64,000 nucleotides of DNA, taken from Mesorhizobium norvegicum (GTDB lineage Bacteria > Pseudomonadota > Alphaproteobacteria > Rhizobiales > Rhizobiaceae). Position 1 is the first letter of the stretch, and each line of letters opens with the position of its first letter. The notes under the pieces are model-generated. The model worked only from the letters and a program-made list of their open reading frames with translations. It searched no databases and was not told the DNA's origin. A program made the translations under genes and the position numbers. Below, in pieces: positions 19,606 to 27,660 of this stretch. Where the stretch lies: assembly GCF_004919685.1 (NCBI RefSeq), contig NZ_SMYZ01000004.1, forward strand, positions 1 to 64,000. The letters run 5' to 3'.

Positions 19606-20406
19606 TCAGGCCCCCGCCTTCGCCAGGGCGTCTTGCGCCGAAAGGCCGTCATGGATGACGCCCCGAAAGGCAATCGCTGCCTTTTCCGGATCGCCATGCC
19701 CCCAGAGATTGCGGCCCACCACGGCACCGCGCGCGCCGGCACGGATGGCGTCCGCCGTTTGCTGAAGGGCGCCGAGCAGCGTGTCGGTCTTCGGACCACC
19801 GGCGATCACAACCGGCACCGGGCAGGTCCGAACGGTCTCTTGAAACGACTCGAAATCGCCCGTGTAACCGATCTTGATCACGTCGACGCCGGACTCGTAG
19901 CCGATGCGTGCCGCATAGGCGATCTCGTCGGGGGTGAAGACGATTTTTGCCCCGTCGGTGAAATCGCGAGGGTAGATATGCGCCACCACCGGCATGCCGT
20001 AACGGGCCGCCGCATTCACCGAATCGGTCAGCCAGCGTATGTATTTGCCCTCGGTCGCGCCGCGCACCGGAATGGCCACGGCCAACGCATCGGCGCCAGC
20101 GCGCACCGCATCCTCGGGCGTTGCAATCAGTTCACTGATGCGATCGTCTGGGGTGAAGCAGCCGGCCTGGATCACCAGGGAAGCCTTGCCCGCGTATTGC
20201 GGCCACAGATGACGCGCGGTGCCAGGCTGGATGCTGACATAGTCGGGTTTGCCTACCATGACGCGTGCAAGCGCGCCCGGCAGGTCGGCAAGACCTCCTT
20301 TGCGCACGTCGCCATAGCCGACAAAGTGGTCGACCGCGCCGCCAAAAAGATTCCCCGATGGATGTGAGAAGAGGCGCGCCAGGCGCACCTTGGTTCCGAG
20401 GCTCAT
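19606..20406 (-). CDS. Class I aldolase of the DhnA/FbaB/LsrF family
   Basis: A 266-residue TIM-barrel aldolase. The Schiff-base lysine is visible in VDVIKIGYTGDFESF, and the C-terminal phosphate-binding region reads VVIAGGPKTDT followed by AGARGAVVGRNLWGH. Relatives include archaeal-type fructose-bisphosphate aldolase, LsrF and sugar-specific aldolases. The ATG at 20406 is preferred over the TTG at 20424 because GGAGAG precedes it by about 11 nt. It is the first gene of the minus-strand operon and divergent from the DeoR regulator. Its position before a PfkB kinase suggests cleavage of a ketose phosphate. Confidence 0.85.
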   Translation of the reverse strand: MSLGTKVRLARLFSHPSGNLFGGAVDHFVGYGDVRKGGLADLPGALARVMVGKPDYVSIQPGTARHLWPQYAGKASLVIQAGCFTPDDRISELIATPEDAVRAGADALAVAIPVRGATEGKYIRWLTDSVNAAARYGMPVVAHIYPRDFTDGAKIVFTPDEIAYAARIGYESGVDVIKIGYTGDFESFQETVRTCPVPVVIAGGPKTDTLLGALQQTADAIRAGARGAVVGRNLWGHGDPEKAAIAFRGVIHDGLSAQDALAKAGA

Positions 20407-20482
20407 GAGTCCAAAACTCTCCAATCGATTGATTTAAAAACCCTGGACCCAGTGTTTGCGAAAGAAATGACAAATGCAATCT

Positions 20483-20498
20483 TTCGAAAGCTTTCGAA
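20483..20498. promoter_or_regulatory. Putative DeoR operator in the aldolase-deoR intergenic region
   Basis: TTCGAAAGCTTTCGAA is a perfect 16-bp palindrome in the 162-nt gap between the aldolase operon and divergent deoR-type gene. TTTCG-type half sites are typical of DeoR-family operators. A related GCGAAAGAAATG stretch lies just upstream at about 20457-20469. Confidence 0.6.
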
Positions 20499-20568
20499 TT
20501 CGCATATTTTTGGTAGAGTGAACCGAGGCCAAAGCGATCGCTTGGCGCATGGAGGCAAGGACAGGGCA

Positions 20569-21330
20569 ATGTTGTCAGAGCAGAGACGCCAATCGATCCT
20601 GGGTGAAGTGCAACGCAGCGGACAGGTGCGCATCAAGGACCTGTCAGACGATTTTGGCGTGTCGGAAGTCACGGTGCGCTCCGACCTCGAGATACTGGAC
20701 CGCAAGGGACTGCTGACCAAGACCCGTGGAGGCGCGGTGACCCGGACCACAGATTCGACCACGGCCGCGTTCGCCCGGCGAATGCAAACAAACCTCGATG
20801 CAAAGAAACGCATCGCCCGGGCAGCGGTAGAACTGTTCGAGGACAACCAATCGGTCATCTTCGACGGCGGCTCGACATTGATGCAGGTTGCCATGCTGTT
20901 ACCGCCGCTCAGCAATGTCGTGGTCGCGGCCACGGCGATGAATATCGTGCAGCATCTGATGCATCGGCCCGGGCTCGACGTTCACATGATCGGTGGCCGG
21001 GTCTATCCAGACACGGTGAGCACGCTGATCACCGATGCCGACACGGCTCTCGGCGGCTTGGTAGCGCATCAGGTCTTTGTTGGAGCGCATGCGATTGACT
21101 CGTCACTGGATGTGGTCGACGTGAACGAAGACATGGCGCGAACGAAGCGAAACCTCGTGCGCATGGCCCGGCGCGTTGTCCTCCTTGCGGATTCGAGCAA
21201 ATGGGGCGTCAGCGGGACCTCCAAGGCCTTTTCGCTGTCGAGCGTCGATGTTGTGATCACCGACGATGGCCTGTCCGGCCCGATACGCAGCCAGCTTGAT
21301 AGGACCGGGGCCAAGGTGATCTATGCCTGA
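20569..21330 (+). CDS. DeoR/GlpR-family transcriptional repressor
   Basis: A 253-residue regulator. The N-terminal DeoR winged helix-turn-helix is clear (MLSEQRRQSILGEVQRSG then VSEVTVRSDLEILDRKGLL, with the GGA turn GGAVTR). The C-terminal DeoRC sensor domain follows, with DGGSTL and the VLLADSSKWG phosphate-sugar-binding segment. ATG 20569 is chosen over the longer frame from 20452 because AAGGACAGGG precedes it and homology starts there. It is divergent from the aldolase/kinase/importer operon, so it probably represses it and is relieved by a phosphorylated sugar intermediate. Confidence 0.9.
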   Translation: MLSEQRRQSILGEVQRSGQVRIKDLSDDFGVSEVTVRSDLEILDRKGLLTKTRGGAVTRTTDSTTAAFARRMQTNLDAKKRIARAAVELFEDNQSVIFDGGSTLMQVAMLLPPLSNVVVAATAMNIVQHLMHRPGLDVHMIGGRVYPDTVSTLITDADTALGGLVAHQVFVGAHAIDSSLDVVDVNEDMARTKRNLVRMARRVVLLADSSKWGVSGTSKAFSLSSVDVVITDDGLSGPIRSQLDRTGAKVIYA

Positions 21331-21490
21331 CCCGGTCGCGGTCCCTGGCCGCGACGGAAATATCCAGTGCGCTCACAACCCACGGGATCCGCATCGGCGG
21401 TCGGCCGTTTTTTCACGTCGGTCATTTTCTCCTCCTAGGGCTGGCAGCCTCCGGATATCGCGCCAGCATTTTCGCATGTTGTATAAAAAT

Positions 21491-21504
21491 TTTACGCGCG
21501 TCAA
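21491..21504. promoter_or_regulatory. Putative LacI-type operator upstream of the Gfo/Idh oxidoreductase gene
   Basis: TTTACGCGCGTCAA is a 14-bp dyad with one mismatched pair, centred on a CG step as LacI-family operators often are. It sits in an AT-rich promoter region (GTTGTATAAAAATTT and ATATTTAAAATG on either side). A closely related dyad lies upstream of the LacI-family gene at 24878-24891. Confidence 0.5.
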
Positions 21505-21597
21505 TATTTAAAATGTTGTATAGCCCTTTGCGAAAGTGATCCGTTACCTCTGGACGGATCCGGCATGCCATGAGCGCATTGGGAGGTACGATCGAAA

Positions 21598-22746
21598 ATG
21601 CACGGGATATCAACGACCAAACTCGGAATCGGCGTCATCGGATGCGGCAATATCTCGATGACCTATCTGCGCAATGCCGCCCTCTTCGGCGGCATCGAAT
21701 TGCGCGCCTGCGCCGACATCTCGGCCGACATGGCGGCGGTGCGGGCCAAGGAATATGGCATTCGGGCACTCGGCGTCGATGCGTTGCTGGCCGACCCCGA
21801 GATCGATCTTGTCCTCAACCTGACCATTCCGGCGGCGCATTTCGACATTTCGTTTGCCGCGCTTTCGGCCGGCAAGCACGTCTTCACCGAAAAGCCGCTC
21901 GCCACTTCGGCCGCCGATGGACAGCGCCTGGTCGACGAGGCGCGGTCGCGCGGCCTGCTGCTCGGCTCGGCGCCCGACACCTTCCTCGGTGCCGCTGGAC
22001 GCCGCGCCCGCCGGCTGATGGACGAGGGCGCCATCGGCCGCCCGGTCACCGGCACCGCCTTCATGATGGGGCGCGGCATGGAGCACTGGCATCCCAACCC
22101 GCAATTCTACTACCAGCCGGGCGGCGGCCCGGTGTTCGACATGGGTCCCTACTACCTGACCATGCTGGTCAATCTGCTCGGCCCGGTCGAGCGTGTCATG
22201 GCGATGGCGACGCGCGGCCAGGAGGAGCGGCTGATATCAGCCGACGGGCCGTTCAAGAACACCACATTCAAGGTCGGCACGCCGACCAACGTGCTGTCGC
22301 TGCTCGAATTCCGCTCCGGTGCGACCGTCACCTTCGGCGCGTCGTGGGATGTCTTTCGCCACTCCAACCACCCGATCGAGCTGCACGGCACGGAGGGCTC
22401 GCTGCGCCTGCCCGACCCCGACACGTTCGGCGGCACGGTGTCGCTGTCGGAACGCGGCGCCGAGTGGAAGGATTTTGCCAGCGAGGGCGAGCTCTACGGC
22501 GCCCGCAACTGGCCTTACGCGGCACCCGATCGCGCCAACTACCGCATGCTCGGCGTCGCCGATCTGGTGCGTTCGCTTCAGACCGGCAACACGCCACGCG
22601 CCTCCGGCAGCCTCGCGCTGCATGTGCTGGAGATCATGGAGGCGATCCTGCGCTCCGGTGAAACACAGGGCTCGGTCGCCGTCTCAGGCGATGTCGTCCA
22701 GCCGATCCTGCTGACCGACGAAGAGGCAAGCGACCTGCTGGCCTGA
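21598..22746 (+). CDS. Gfo/Idh/MocA-family oxidoreductase
   Basis: A 382-residue oxidoreductase. The Rossmann start is IGVIGCGNISMTYL, and the hallmark lysine motif is HVFTEKPLATS. YYQPGGGPVFDMGPYYL is the conserved substrate-domain segment with the catalytic-type Asp and Tyr. GGGAGG lies 11-12 nt upstream of the ATG. It begins a two-gene operon with the esterase, 10 nt apart. It probably oxidises a sugar or polyol hydroxyl. It is not part of the DeoR operon because a 267-nt promoter-like gap separates them. Confidence 0.87.
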   Translation: MHGISTTKLGIGVIGCGNISMTYLRNAALFGGIELRACADISADMAAVRAKEYGIRALGVDALLADPEIDLVLNLTIPAAHFDISFAALSAGKHVFTEKPLATSAADGQRLVDEARSRGLLLGSAPDTFLGAAGRRARRLMDEGAIGRPVTGTAFMMGRGMEHWHPNPQFYYQPGGGPVFDMGPYYLTMLVNLLGPVERVMAMATRGQEERLISADGPFKNTTFKVGTPTNVLSLLEFRSGATVTFGASWDVFRHSNHPIELHGTEGSLRLPDPDTFGGTVSLSERGAEWKDFASEGELYGARNWPYAAPDRANYRMLGVADLVRSLQTGNTPRASGSLALHVLEIMEAILRSGETQGSVAVSGDVVQPILLTDEEASDLLA

Positions 22747-22756
22747 GGATATGATC

Positions 22757-23701
22757 ATGACGCTCGATCCGGATGCGCTGCGCGTCCTCGAAATCGGTCG
22801 TGCAGCCGGCGGTGAGCCGTTCGAGACAGGCAGCGTGGCGACGGCGCGCGCCGCCTACAACGCCTCGTTCCCGACGCTACAGGGCGATCACGAGCCGGTC
22901 GCAACGACCTTGGAACAGCAGATCGACGGGCCGGACGGCCCCATCACTTTGCGTATCCATCGCGGCATCGGCGCGCCGCCAAGCGGGGCGCCGGCGCTGC
23001 TCTATCTGCATGGCGGCGGCTGGGTCATCGGCAATCTCGATTCGCATGACGAGATCTGCCGCCTGATGGCCAATCTCGGCGGCGCCGTCATTGTCTGCCC
23101 CGACTACCGCCTGGCGCCGGAACACAAATTTCCCGCCGGGCTCGGGGATTGCGTGGCAACCCTTCGTTTCATGGCCGAGAATGCGGCCGATCTCGGCATC
23201 GACAAGGCGCGCATCGGCGTGGCCGGCGACAGTGCCGGCGGCAACCTCGCCGCCGTGCTGGCGCTGCTCGCCCGCGACGGGCTTGCGCCGTCCCTTGCGG
23301 CGCAGATCCTGATCTATCCCAACACCGATGCGCGGCAGACATCGGACAGCTACCGGCGTTTCGGCGACGGCTTCGGCCTCACCGCAACCACCATGTCCTG
23401 GTTCCGCGACCACTATGTGCGAACGCCCGACGACATTCTGGACTGGCGCGTCTCGCCCTTGCTGGCGCCTGATCTTGCCGGCGTCGCGCCGGCTTTCGTG
23501 GCGCTGGCCGGCTGTGACATCCTCGCCGACGAAGGGGCAGCTTACGCAGCGCGCCTGCAAGCCGCGGGCGTGCCTGTGATCCCGCGGCAGTGGCTGGGCC
23601 AGATCCATGGCTTCGTCTCGATGGGACGCCATATTCCCGCTGCTCGGCAAGCCGTGGCCGAGGCGGTGGCTGCCTGGCGCCACTTCGAGAGGGGTCGCTG
23701 A
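22757..23701 (+). CDS. Alpha/beta hydrolase of the hormone-sensitive-lipase family (esterase)
   Basis: A 314-residue HSL-type esterase. The oxyanion motif HGGG is in YLHGGGWVIG, the nucleophile elbow is GDSAGGN, and the catalytic Asp and His are likely in GCDILADEG and QIHGFVSMG. The ATG at 22757 is chosen over 22751 because GAGG is 8 nt upstream of it but only 2 nt from the first. It is the second gene of the oxidoreductase operon and may deacylate a sugar ester before oxidation. Three nucleotides separate it from the convergent LacI gene. Confidence 0.87.
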   Translation: MTLDPDALRVLEIGRAAGGEPFETGSVATARAAYNASFPTLQGDHEPVATTLEQQIDGPDGPITLRIHRGIGAPPSGAPALLYLHGGGWVIGNLDSHDEICRLMANLGGAVIVCPDYRLAPEHKFPAGLGDCVATLRFMAENAADLGIDKARIGVAGDSAGGNLAAVLALLARDGLAPSLAAQILIYPNTDARQTSDSYRRFGDGFGLTATTMSWFRDHYVRTPDDILDWRVSPLLAPDLAGVAPAFVALAGCDILADEGAAYAARLQAAGVPVIPRQWLGQIHGFVSMGRHIPAARQAVAEAVAAWRHFERGR

Positions 23702-23704
23702 CGC

Positions 23705-24739
23705 TCAGGCCGACTGACGCATCACCAGGGTGGCGCCGAGCTTGACGGTGCGTGCCATGCCCTGCTTTGGCGGGTCGGCCTCGTCCAGCAAGGCCAGCAG
23801 GATCTCGACACTGCGGCCGGCCATGGCAGTGAAATCCTGCGCCATGGTGGTCAGCGCCGGACAGGTGTAGCGGCTCAGCGGATGATCGTCGTGTGCTGCA
23901 ACGCGCAGATCGCAATCGGGCCTGCGGCCGACCTTCAGGCCTCGCGAATACGCGGCCGCCATCACGCCAAAGGCGAGACGATCGTTGGCGCACAGGATGG
24001 TGCGGCCAGGCAAGGTGCCGGCCTCCAGCATTTTTTCCGTCTGCTCGTAGCCGATGCGTTCGAAGTCCCACGTGTAATCGCGCGCGGCCTCGATGACGAC
24101 CGGCTTGAAGCCCGCGGTCTCCATCGCAAGGATGTAGCTTTCCTGGCGTTCGCCGGAGTTGTGGTTGACATGCGGAATGTCGAGATAGGCCGGCGGCTCG
24201 CCCGAGCGGCAGAGATAGTCGACGATGGTCGACACGCTCTGCCGGTTGTCGTTGCCGACGAACGGCGTATCGCCCTCGATATAGGTGTCGAAATAGACGA
24301 TCGGAATGTCCTGCCCGAGCTTGTCGAAGACGCTGCGGTCGGAGGCCAGGCCGAGCGGGGCGATGATCGCGCCGGCGACCTTCAGCGATAGCAGCGTCCT
24401 GACCGACTCCGCCTCCAGCTTCGGCGAGCCATGCGAGGAGATGACGATCGGCCAGTAGCCCTCGTCACGGCAGCGAAATTCGATGCGGCTGACCATCTCG
24501 GCGTAGAACGGATCGGTGATCGTCGGCACGACGATGCCGATGTTGCGGGTGCGCTTGCGGTTGAGATTGCGTGCGAAAAGGTTCGGCTGATAATCCGAGG
24601 AGCGCAGGGCAGCTTCGATGCGCGCTCGCGTCGCCGGCTTCACGCTCGCCGGATCGTCGAAATATTTGGACAGCGTCGGCCGAGACACGCCACATGCCTG
24701 GGCGAAGTCATCCATCGTGCGGTGCGTCTTCTCCGCCAT
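23705..24739 (-). CDS. LacI-family transcriptional regulator
   Basis: A 344-residue LacI/GalR repressor. The helix-turn-helix TMDDFAQACGVSRPTLSKYF is at the N-terminus with the hinge region after it. The periplasmic-binding-protein-like sensor begins NIGIVVPTITDPFYAEMVSRIE and ends with a RTVKLGATLVMRQSA tail. ATG 24739 is preferred; ATG 24763 is also in frame and adds eight residues. It converges on the oxidoreductase/esterase operon. Similar palindromes upstream of both transcription units suggest it controls that operon and itself. Confidence 0.9.
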   Translation of the reverse strand: MAEKTHRTMDDFAQACGVSRPTLSKYFDDPASVKPATRARIEAALRSSDYQPNLFARNLNRKRTRNIGIVVPTITDPFYAEMVSRIEFRCRDEGYWPIVISSHGSPKLEAESVRTLLSLKVAGAIIAPLGLASDRSVFDKLGQDIPIVYFDTYIEGDTPFVGNDNRQSVSTIVDYLCRSGEPPAYLDIPHVNHNSGERQESYILAMETAGFKPVVIEAARDYTWDFERIGYEQTEKMLEAGTLPGRTILCANDRLAFGVMAAAYSRGLKVGRRPDCDLRVAAHDDHPLSRYTCPALTTMAQDFTAMAGRSVEILLALLDEADPPKQGMARTVKLGATLVMRQSA

Positions 24740-24877
24740 CGATATGTCAGGTCCCTTCCCCATTCGCCTGCCGGACCGATCCGGCCGTCACAGTCATGCG
24801 GCCGTTGCCCGGGAGCGGCAATGCTTGACCGAACTTATTCAGTCAAATTTTCACAGTTCCCAATACAATGCAAAAAC

Positions 24878-24905
24878 ATTACGTACGTCAAATTATTTAT
24901 TGACG
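24878..24905. promoter_or_regulatory. Putative operator cluster upstream of the LacI-family gene
   Basis: ATTACGTACGTCAA (24878-24891) is the counterpart of the site at 21491-21504, sharing TTACG-N-CGTCAA. CGTCAA (24886-24891) also forms an inverted repeat with TTGACG (24900-24905) across 8 nt of AT-rich DNA. The site overlaps the likely promoter of the minus-strand LacI gene, which fits autoregulation. Confidence 0.5.
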
Positions 24906-25143
24906 CCCTGAAATCAATAGGCGCATCGATGCAAGCACTAGGCGATCGTAACAGGGGGTATCACGCCAAAGGCCAGGGATGCTGATTGGCGGGTGACAGG
25001 AGTGCGAGAGATCCAAGCCAGCGCAACGGGCGGGCATGCGCGGCGCCGTGAAGAAGCGGTTAACGTGCGGCGCGGGCTTCTCCGGTGTGTGGGCGTGGTC
25101 GGGCCGTGAAATGGCGCGCAATCTGCTGGGACGGCAGCAGTCA

Positions 25144-25172
25144 ATCGGGAGGCGCACGCGGCGCCTCCCGAT
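25144..25172 (-). terminator. Terminator hairpin after the SIS-domain gene
   Basis: ATCGGGAGGCGC (25144-25155) pairs perfectly with GCGCCTCCCGAT (25161-25172) around a 5-nt loop. It lies 17 nt beyond the stop codon of the minus-strand SIS gene, the end of the importer operon. No clear T-run follows. Confidence 0.75.
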
Positions 25173-25189
25173 CGCAAATTATCATTCGA

Positions 25190-25981
25190 TCATTCGCCGC
25201 GCATCGTCGCCTGGAAGGTCGGCAGGTGCTTCTTCTGGGCTTCGAGCATGCGCTCGCGATAGACGCCGTAGATGACGTCGGTGTCGTGCAGCGTCACGCC
25301 GGCAATCGTCGGCGAGGCGAAGACCGGCAGCTCGATGCCGCGCTTGGCGAGCTGCTCGGCCGTGCGCGCGATCAGCTCATGCGCCAGGATCATGGCGAGC
25401 ACGGTCGACGAACCGGAGACCGGACGGCTCCAGCCTTCGACCGGCACGATCGCGTCCTCGATCGGCGAACAAGTGTCGATGACGAGGTCGGCCGCATCGG
25501 CGAGCCGCTTGCCGGAGGAGTGCGTCGCCGGCTTGTCGAGATTGTTCTTGCTGGTCACCGCGACGACGAAGATGCCGCGCTTCTTGGCATAGAGTGCGGT
25601 GTCGATGCCGGACGAGTTGCGGCCGCTGTGACCGAAGATGATGATCGAGTCGCCCTTGTTGAGCGGCTGGTGGTCGAGGAATTTTTCGGCGTATTTCTCG
25701 GTCCGCTCCAACCACAGCAACTCGCGCACGCCGCCAGCGCCAAGCACGTTGTGCCACATGACGCGCGGGTCGGTCAGCGGGTTGAAACCGACAAAGCTGC
25801 CGTAGCGCGGGAACACTTCCTGCACCGGCAGCACCGAATGGCCGGACCCGTAGAGATGGACCAGCCCGCCGCCCTCGAGCGTGTCGGCAAAGCGGCTGGC
25901 GGCCTGGCCAAAGGCTTCTTCGTTGGCTTTCGCCGCCTGGTCGATGAGGGCGGCGAGACGGTGGATGTAGAGATCGGACAC
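25190..25981 (-). CDS. SIS-domain sugar isomerase/binding protein (UPF0309-like)
   Basis: A 263-residue phosphosugar-binding SIS protein. The SIS glycine/serine motifs are HLYGSGHSVLPVQEVF and IIIFGHSGRNSSGIDTALYAKKRG. SIS proteins isomerise, deaminate or sense aldose/ketose phosphates. Beside a GntR regulator, a ROK kinase and a PIG-L-type protein, an amino-sugar-phosphate role is plausible but unproven. It is the last gene of the operon, with 36 nt to the GntR stop upstream and a strong terminator downstream. Confidence 0.83.
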   Translation of the reverse strand: MSDLYIHRLAALIDQAAKANEEAFGQAASRFADTLEGGGLVHLYGSGHSVLPVQEVFPRYGSFVGFNPLTDPRVMWHNVLGAGGVRELLWLERTEKYAEKFLDHQPLNKGDSIIIFGHSGRNSSGIDTALYAKKRGIFVVAVTSKNNLDKPATHSSGKRLADAADLVIDTCSPIEDAIVPVEGWSRPVSGSSTVLAMILAHELIARTAEQLAKRGIELPVFASPTIAGVTLHDTDVIYGVYRERMLEAQKKHLPTFQATMRGE

Positions 25982-26017
25982 GTGGGTACTCCTGTTTAAG
26001 TGTCGGCTTGGGATGGA

Positions 26018-26788
26018 TCAGCTTCTTGGGGTTGACGGGACGCGCCCGGCGCGCAGCGTCGAGCGGATTTCGTAGCGGTCGCCCCGCATGATGGAGACGG
26101 TGAATTCGAAGGGACCGCGCTCGTCGGTGGTGATGCGCTCGACCACGAAGGCGGGACTTCCAACCGGGAGATCGAGCAGTTCGGCATCCGCCGCACCGAC
26201 CGCGCCGACGCGATAATTCTCGCGCGCCGCGACCGGCACGATGCCGTAATGACGCTCCAGCGCCTCGTAGAGCGATCCCTGCAGCAGGCCGGCGTCGAGG
26301 AAACCCGGCACGCGCACGGCCGAGAGCTGCGCCGTCTGGATGCCGATCGGCTCGTTGTTGCCGAGCCGCAAGCGGCGGATGCGCACCACCGGATCGCCCT
26401 CCTCGATCTCCAGCGCGCCGGCCGCCGCGGCATTGGCCGTGGTCAGGCCGCAATCGAGCAGGCGCGAGCCGGCGACCACGCCCATATTGCCCATCTCCTG
26501 GGTGAAGCTGGTCAGCTCGCGGGTGCCGGCGACCAGCGTGGTCGAGCGCACGAAGGTGCCGCGGCCATGCTCGCGCCGCAGCAGCCCGGCCTCCTCGAGA
26601 TTGCGCAAGGCGTGGCGCAGCGTGATGCGGCTGACCCCGAACAAGGCGCACAGCCTGTCTTCGGCCGGGATCTGGTCGCCTGTCGCCCATTCGCCGCTCT
26701 TGACGATGGCGCGGATCGCTTCCTCGACCTGATACCAGAGCGGCTCCGGTCGTCTGCGATCCGGTTGCTGAAAGCTCGCTTCGCTCAT
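26018..26788 (-). CDS. GntR/HutC-family transcriptional regulator
   Basis: A 256-residue regulator. The N-terminal winged helix is typical of GntR: PLWYQVEEAIRAIVKSG, then IPAEDRLCALFGVSRITLRHALRNLEEAGLLRREHGRGTFV. The C-terminal UTRA ligand domain places it in the HutC/NagR group, which responds to amino sugars or their phosphates. ATG 26788 is chosen because GGAGGCAGG precedes it. It overlaps the ROK kinase stop (ATGA). It probably controls both divergent importer operons from the 31504-31826 region. Confidence 0.88.
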   Translation of the reverse strand: MSEASFQQPDRRRPEPLWYQVEEAIRAIVKSGEWATGDQIPAEDRLCALFGVSRITLRHALRNLEEAGLLRREHGRGTFVRSTTLVAGTRELTSFTQEMGNMGVVAGSRLLDCGLTTANAAAAGALEIEEGDPVVRIRRLRLGNNEPIGIQTAQLSAVRVPGFLDAGLLQGSLYEALERHYGIVPVAARENYRVGAVGAADAELLDLPVGSPAFVVERITTDERGPFEFTVSIMRGDRYEIRSTLRAGRVPSTPRS

Positions 26789-27660
26789 CGCACCTGCCTC
26801 CACTCTCTTCCCGCCAGCCCGGCCAGCGCCGCCCCGACCAGACCCGCGCGAGAACCGAACTGACCGGGCCGCAGAACAATCTGCTTGAGATGTGGCGGCA
26901 GGTGCCGCTGCATCGCGGCAAGCAGCGACGGCCGTATCATGTCCAGCGCATCCGCCAGGCCACCGGAAATCAGCACCGCCTGCGGATCGAGCAGCGCGAC
27001 AGCGCCGGCGAGCGCAGTGCCGAGCCGACGCGCCGGCGCCTCCAGTGCGGCAAGTGCCGCCTTCTCGCCGCCCCGGGCGGCGTCGATCAGCCTGCCGCCA
27101 TCCGCCAAGCCGATCTGTTGTGCCAGGGCGTCGAGCGCCCGGCCGGACGCGACGCGCTCCAGCCAGCCGCTGCGCTCCTCGCCCGCATCCTCGATGTCGG
27201 CGCAGGCCCAGCCGAACGAGCAGGCGCCGCCACGGGCGCCTGCGACGATGCGGCCGTTGGCCAGCACGGCCGAGCCGATGCCGGTGCCGATCGCCAGCAG
27301 GATCGCGTCGGACATGCCTTTCGCACTGCCTTCGACGGCTTCCGCGAGCATGGCGATCTGCGCGTCATTGCCAAGCGCGATGCGCAGGCCCGGAAACAGT
27401 CTCGCGACGTCGACGCCGTCCAGCCAGGGCAGGTTCGGAACCCAGCGGCAGATCGAGCCTTCGACCAGGCCGGGCACCGCGATGCCCAGCGCCTCCACCG
27501 CCCCCGCCTCGGCGCACAGCGCGCGGATGCGGACGACAAAGGCGTCGAGGCTCGCAGGTGCGGCCTCGCGGCTCAGCGCCTCCAGCATGCGCACATCGCC
27601 GGTGTGGACGGCGACGCGCAGATTGGTGCCGCCGAGATCGATGGCCAGAACCCGCGTCAT
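26785..27660 (-). CDS. ROK-family kinase (N-acetylhexosamine kinase-like)
   Basis: A 291-residue ROK protein starting [17 protein letters not shown], with GNDAQIAMLAEAVEG and AIGTGIGSAVL. The usual ROK zinc cluster GH...CxCGxxGC is replaced by GGACSFGWACADIEDAGEERSGWLERVASG. That variant lacks the Cys trio, and Ser/Trp occupy those positions. It likely phosphorylates an aldose or amino sugar, but the altered signature leaves specificity open. It is coupled by ATGA overlap to the PIG-L gene and to the GntR gene. Confidence 0.83.
   Translation of the reverse strand: MTRVLAIDLGGTNLRVAVHTGDVRMLEALSREAAPASLDAFVVRIRALCAEAGAVEALGIAVPGLVEGSICRWVPNLPWLDGVDVARLFPGLRIALGNDAQIAMLAEAVEGSAKGMSDAILLAIGTGIGSAVLANGRIVAGARGGACSFGWACADIEDAGEERSGWLERVASGRALDALAQQIGLADGGRLIDAARGGEKAALAALEAPARRLGTALAGAVALLDPQAVLISGGLADALDMIRPSLLAAMQRHLPPHLKQIVLRPGQFGSRAGLVGAALAGLAGREWRQVR

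Larger units (their letters stand above)
24740..25189. other. 450-nt intergenic region between LacI gene and SIS gene
   Basis: No gene is supported here. The left part is AT-rich and holds the LacI gene promoter, with TTGACG (minus strand, 24892-24887) as a possible -35. The operator-like dyads are at 24878-24905. The right end holds the terminator hairpin of the SIS operon at 25144-25172. Between about 24906 and 25143 nothing recognisable is seen. Confidence 0.5.
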
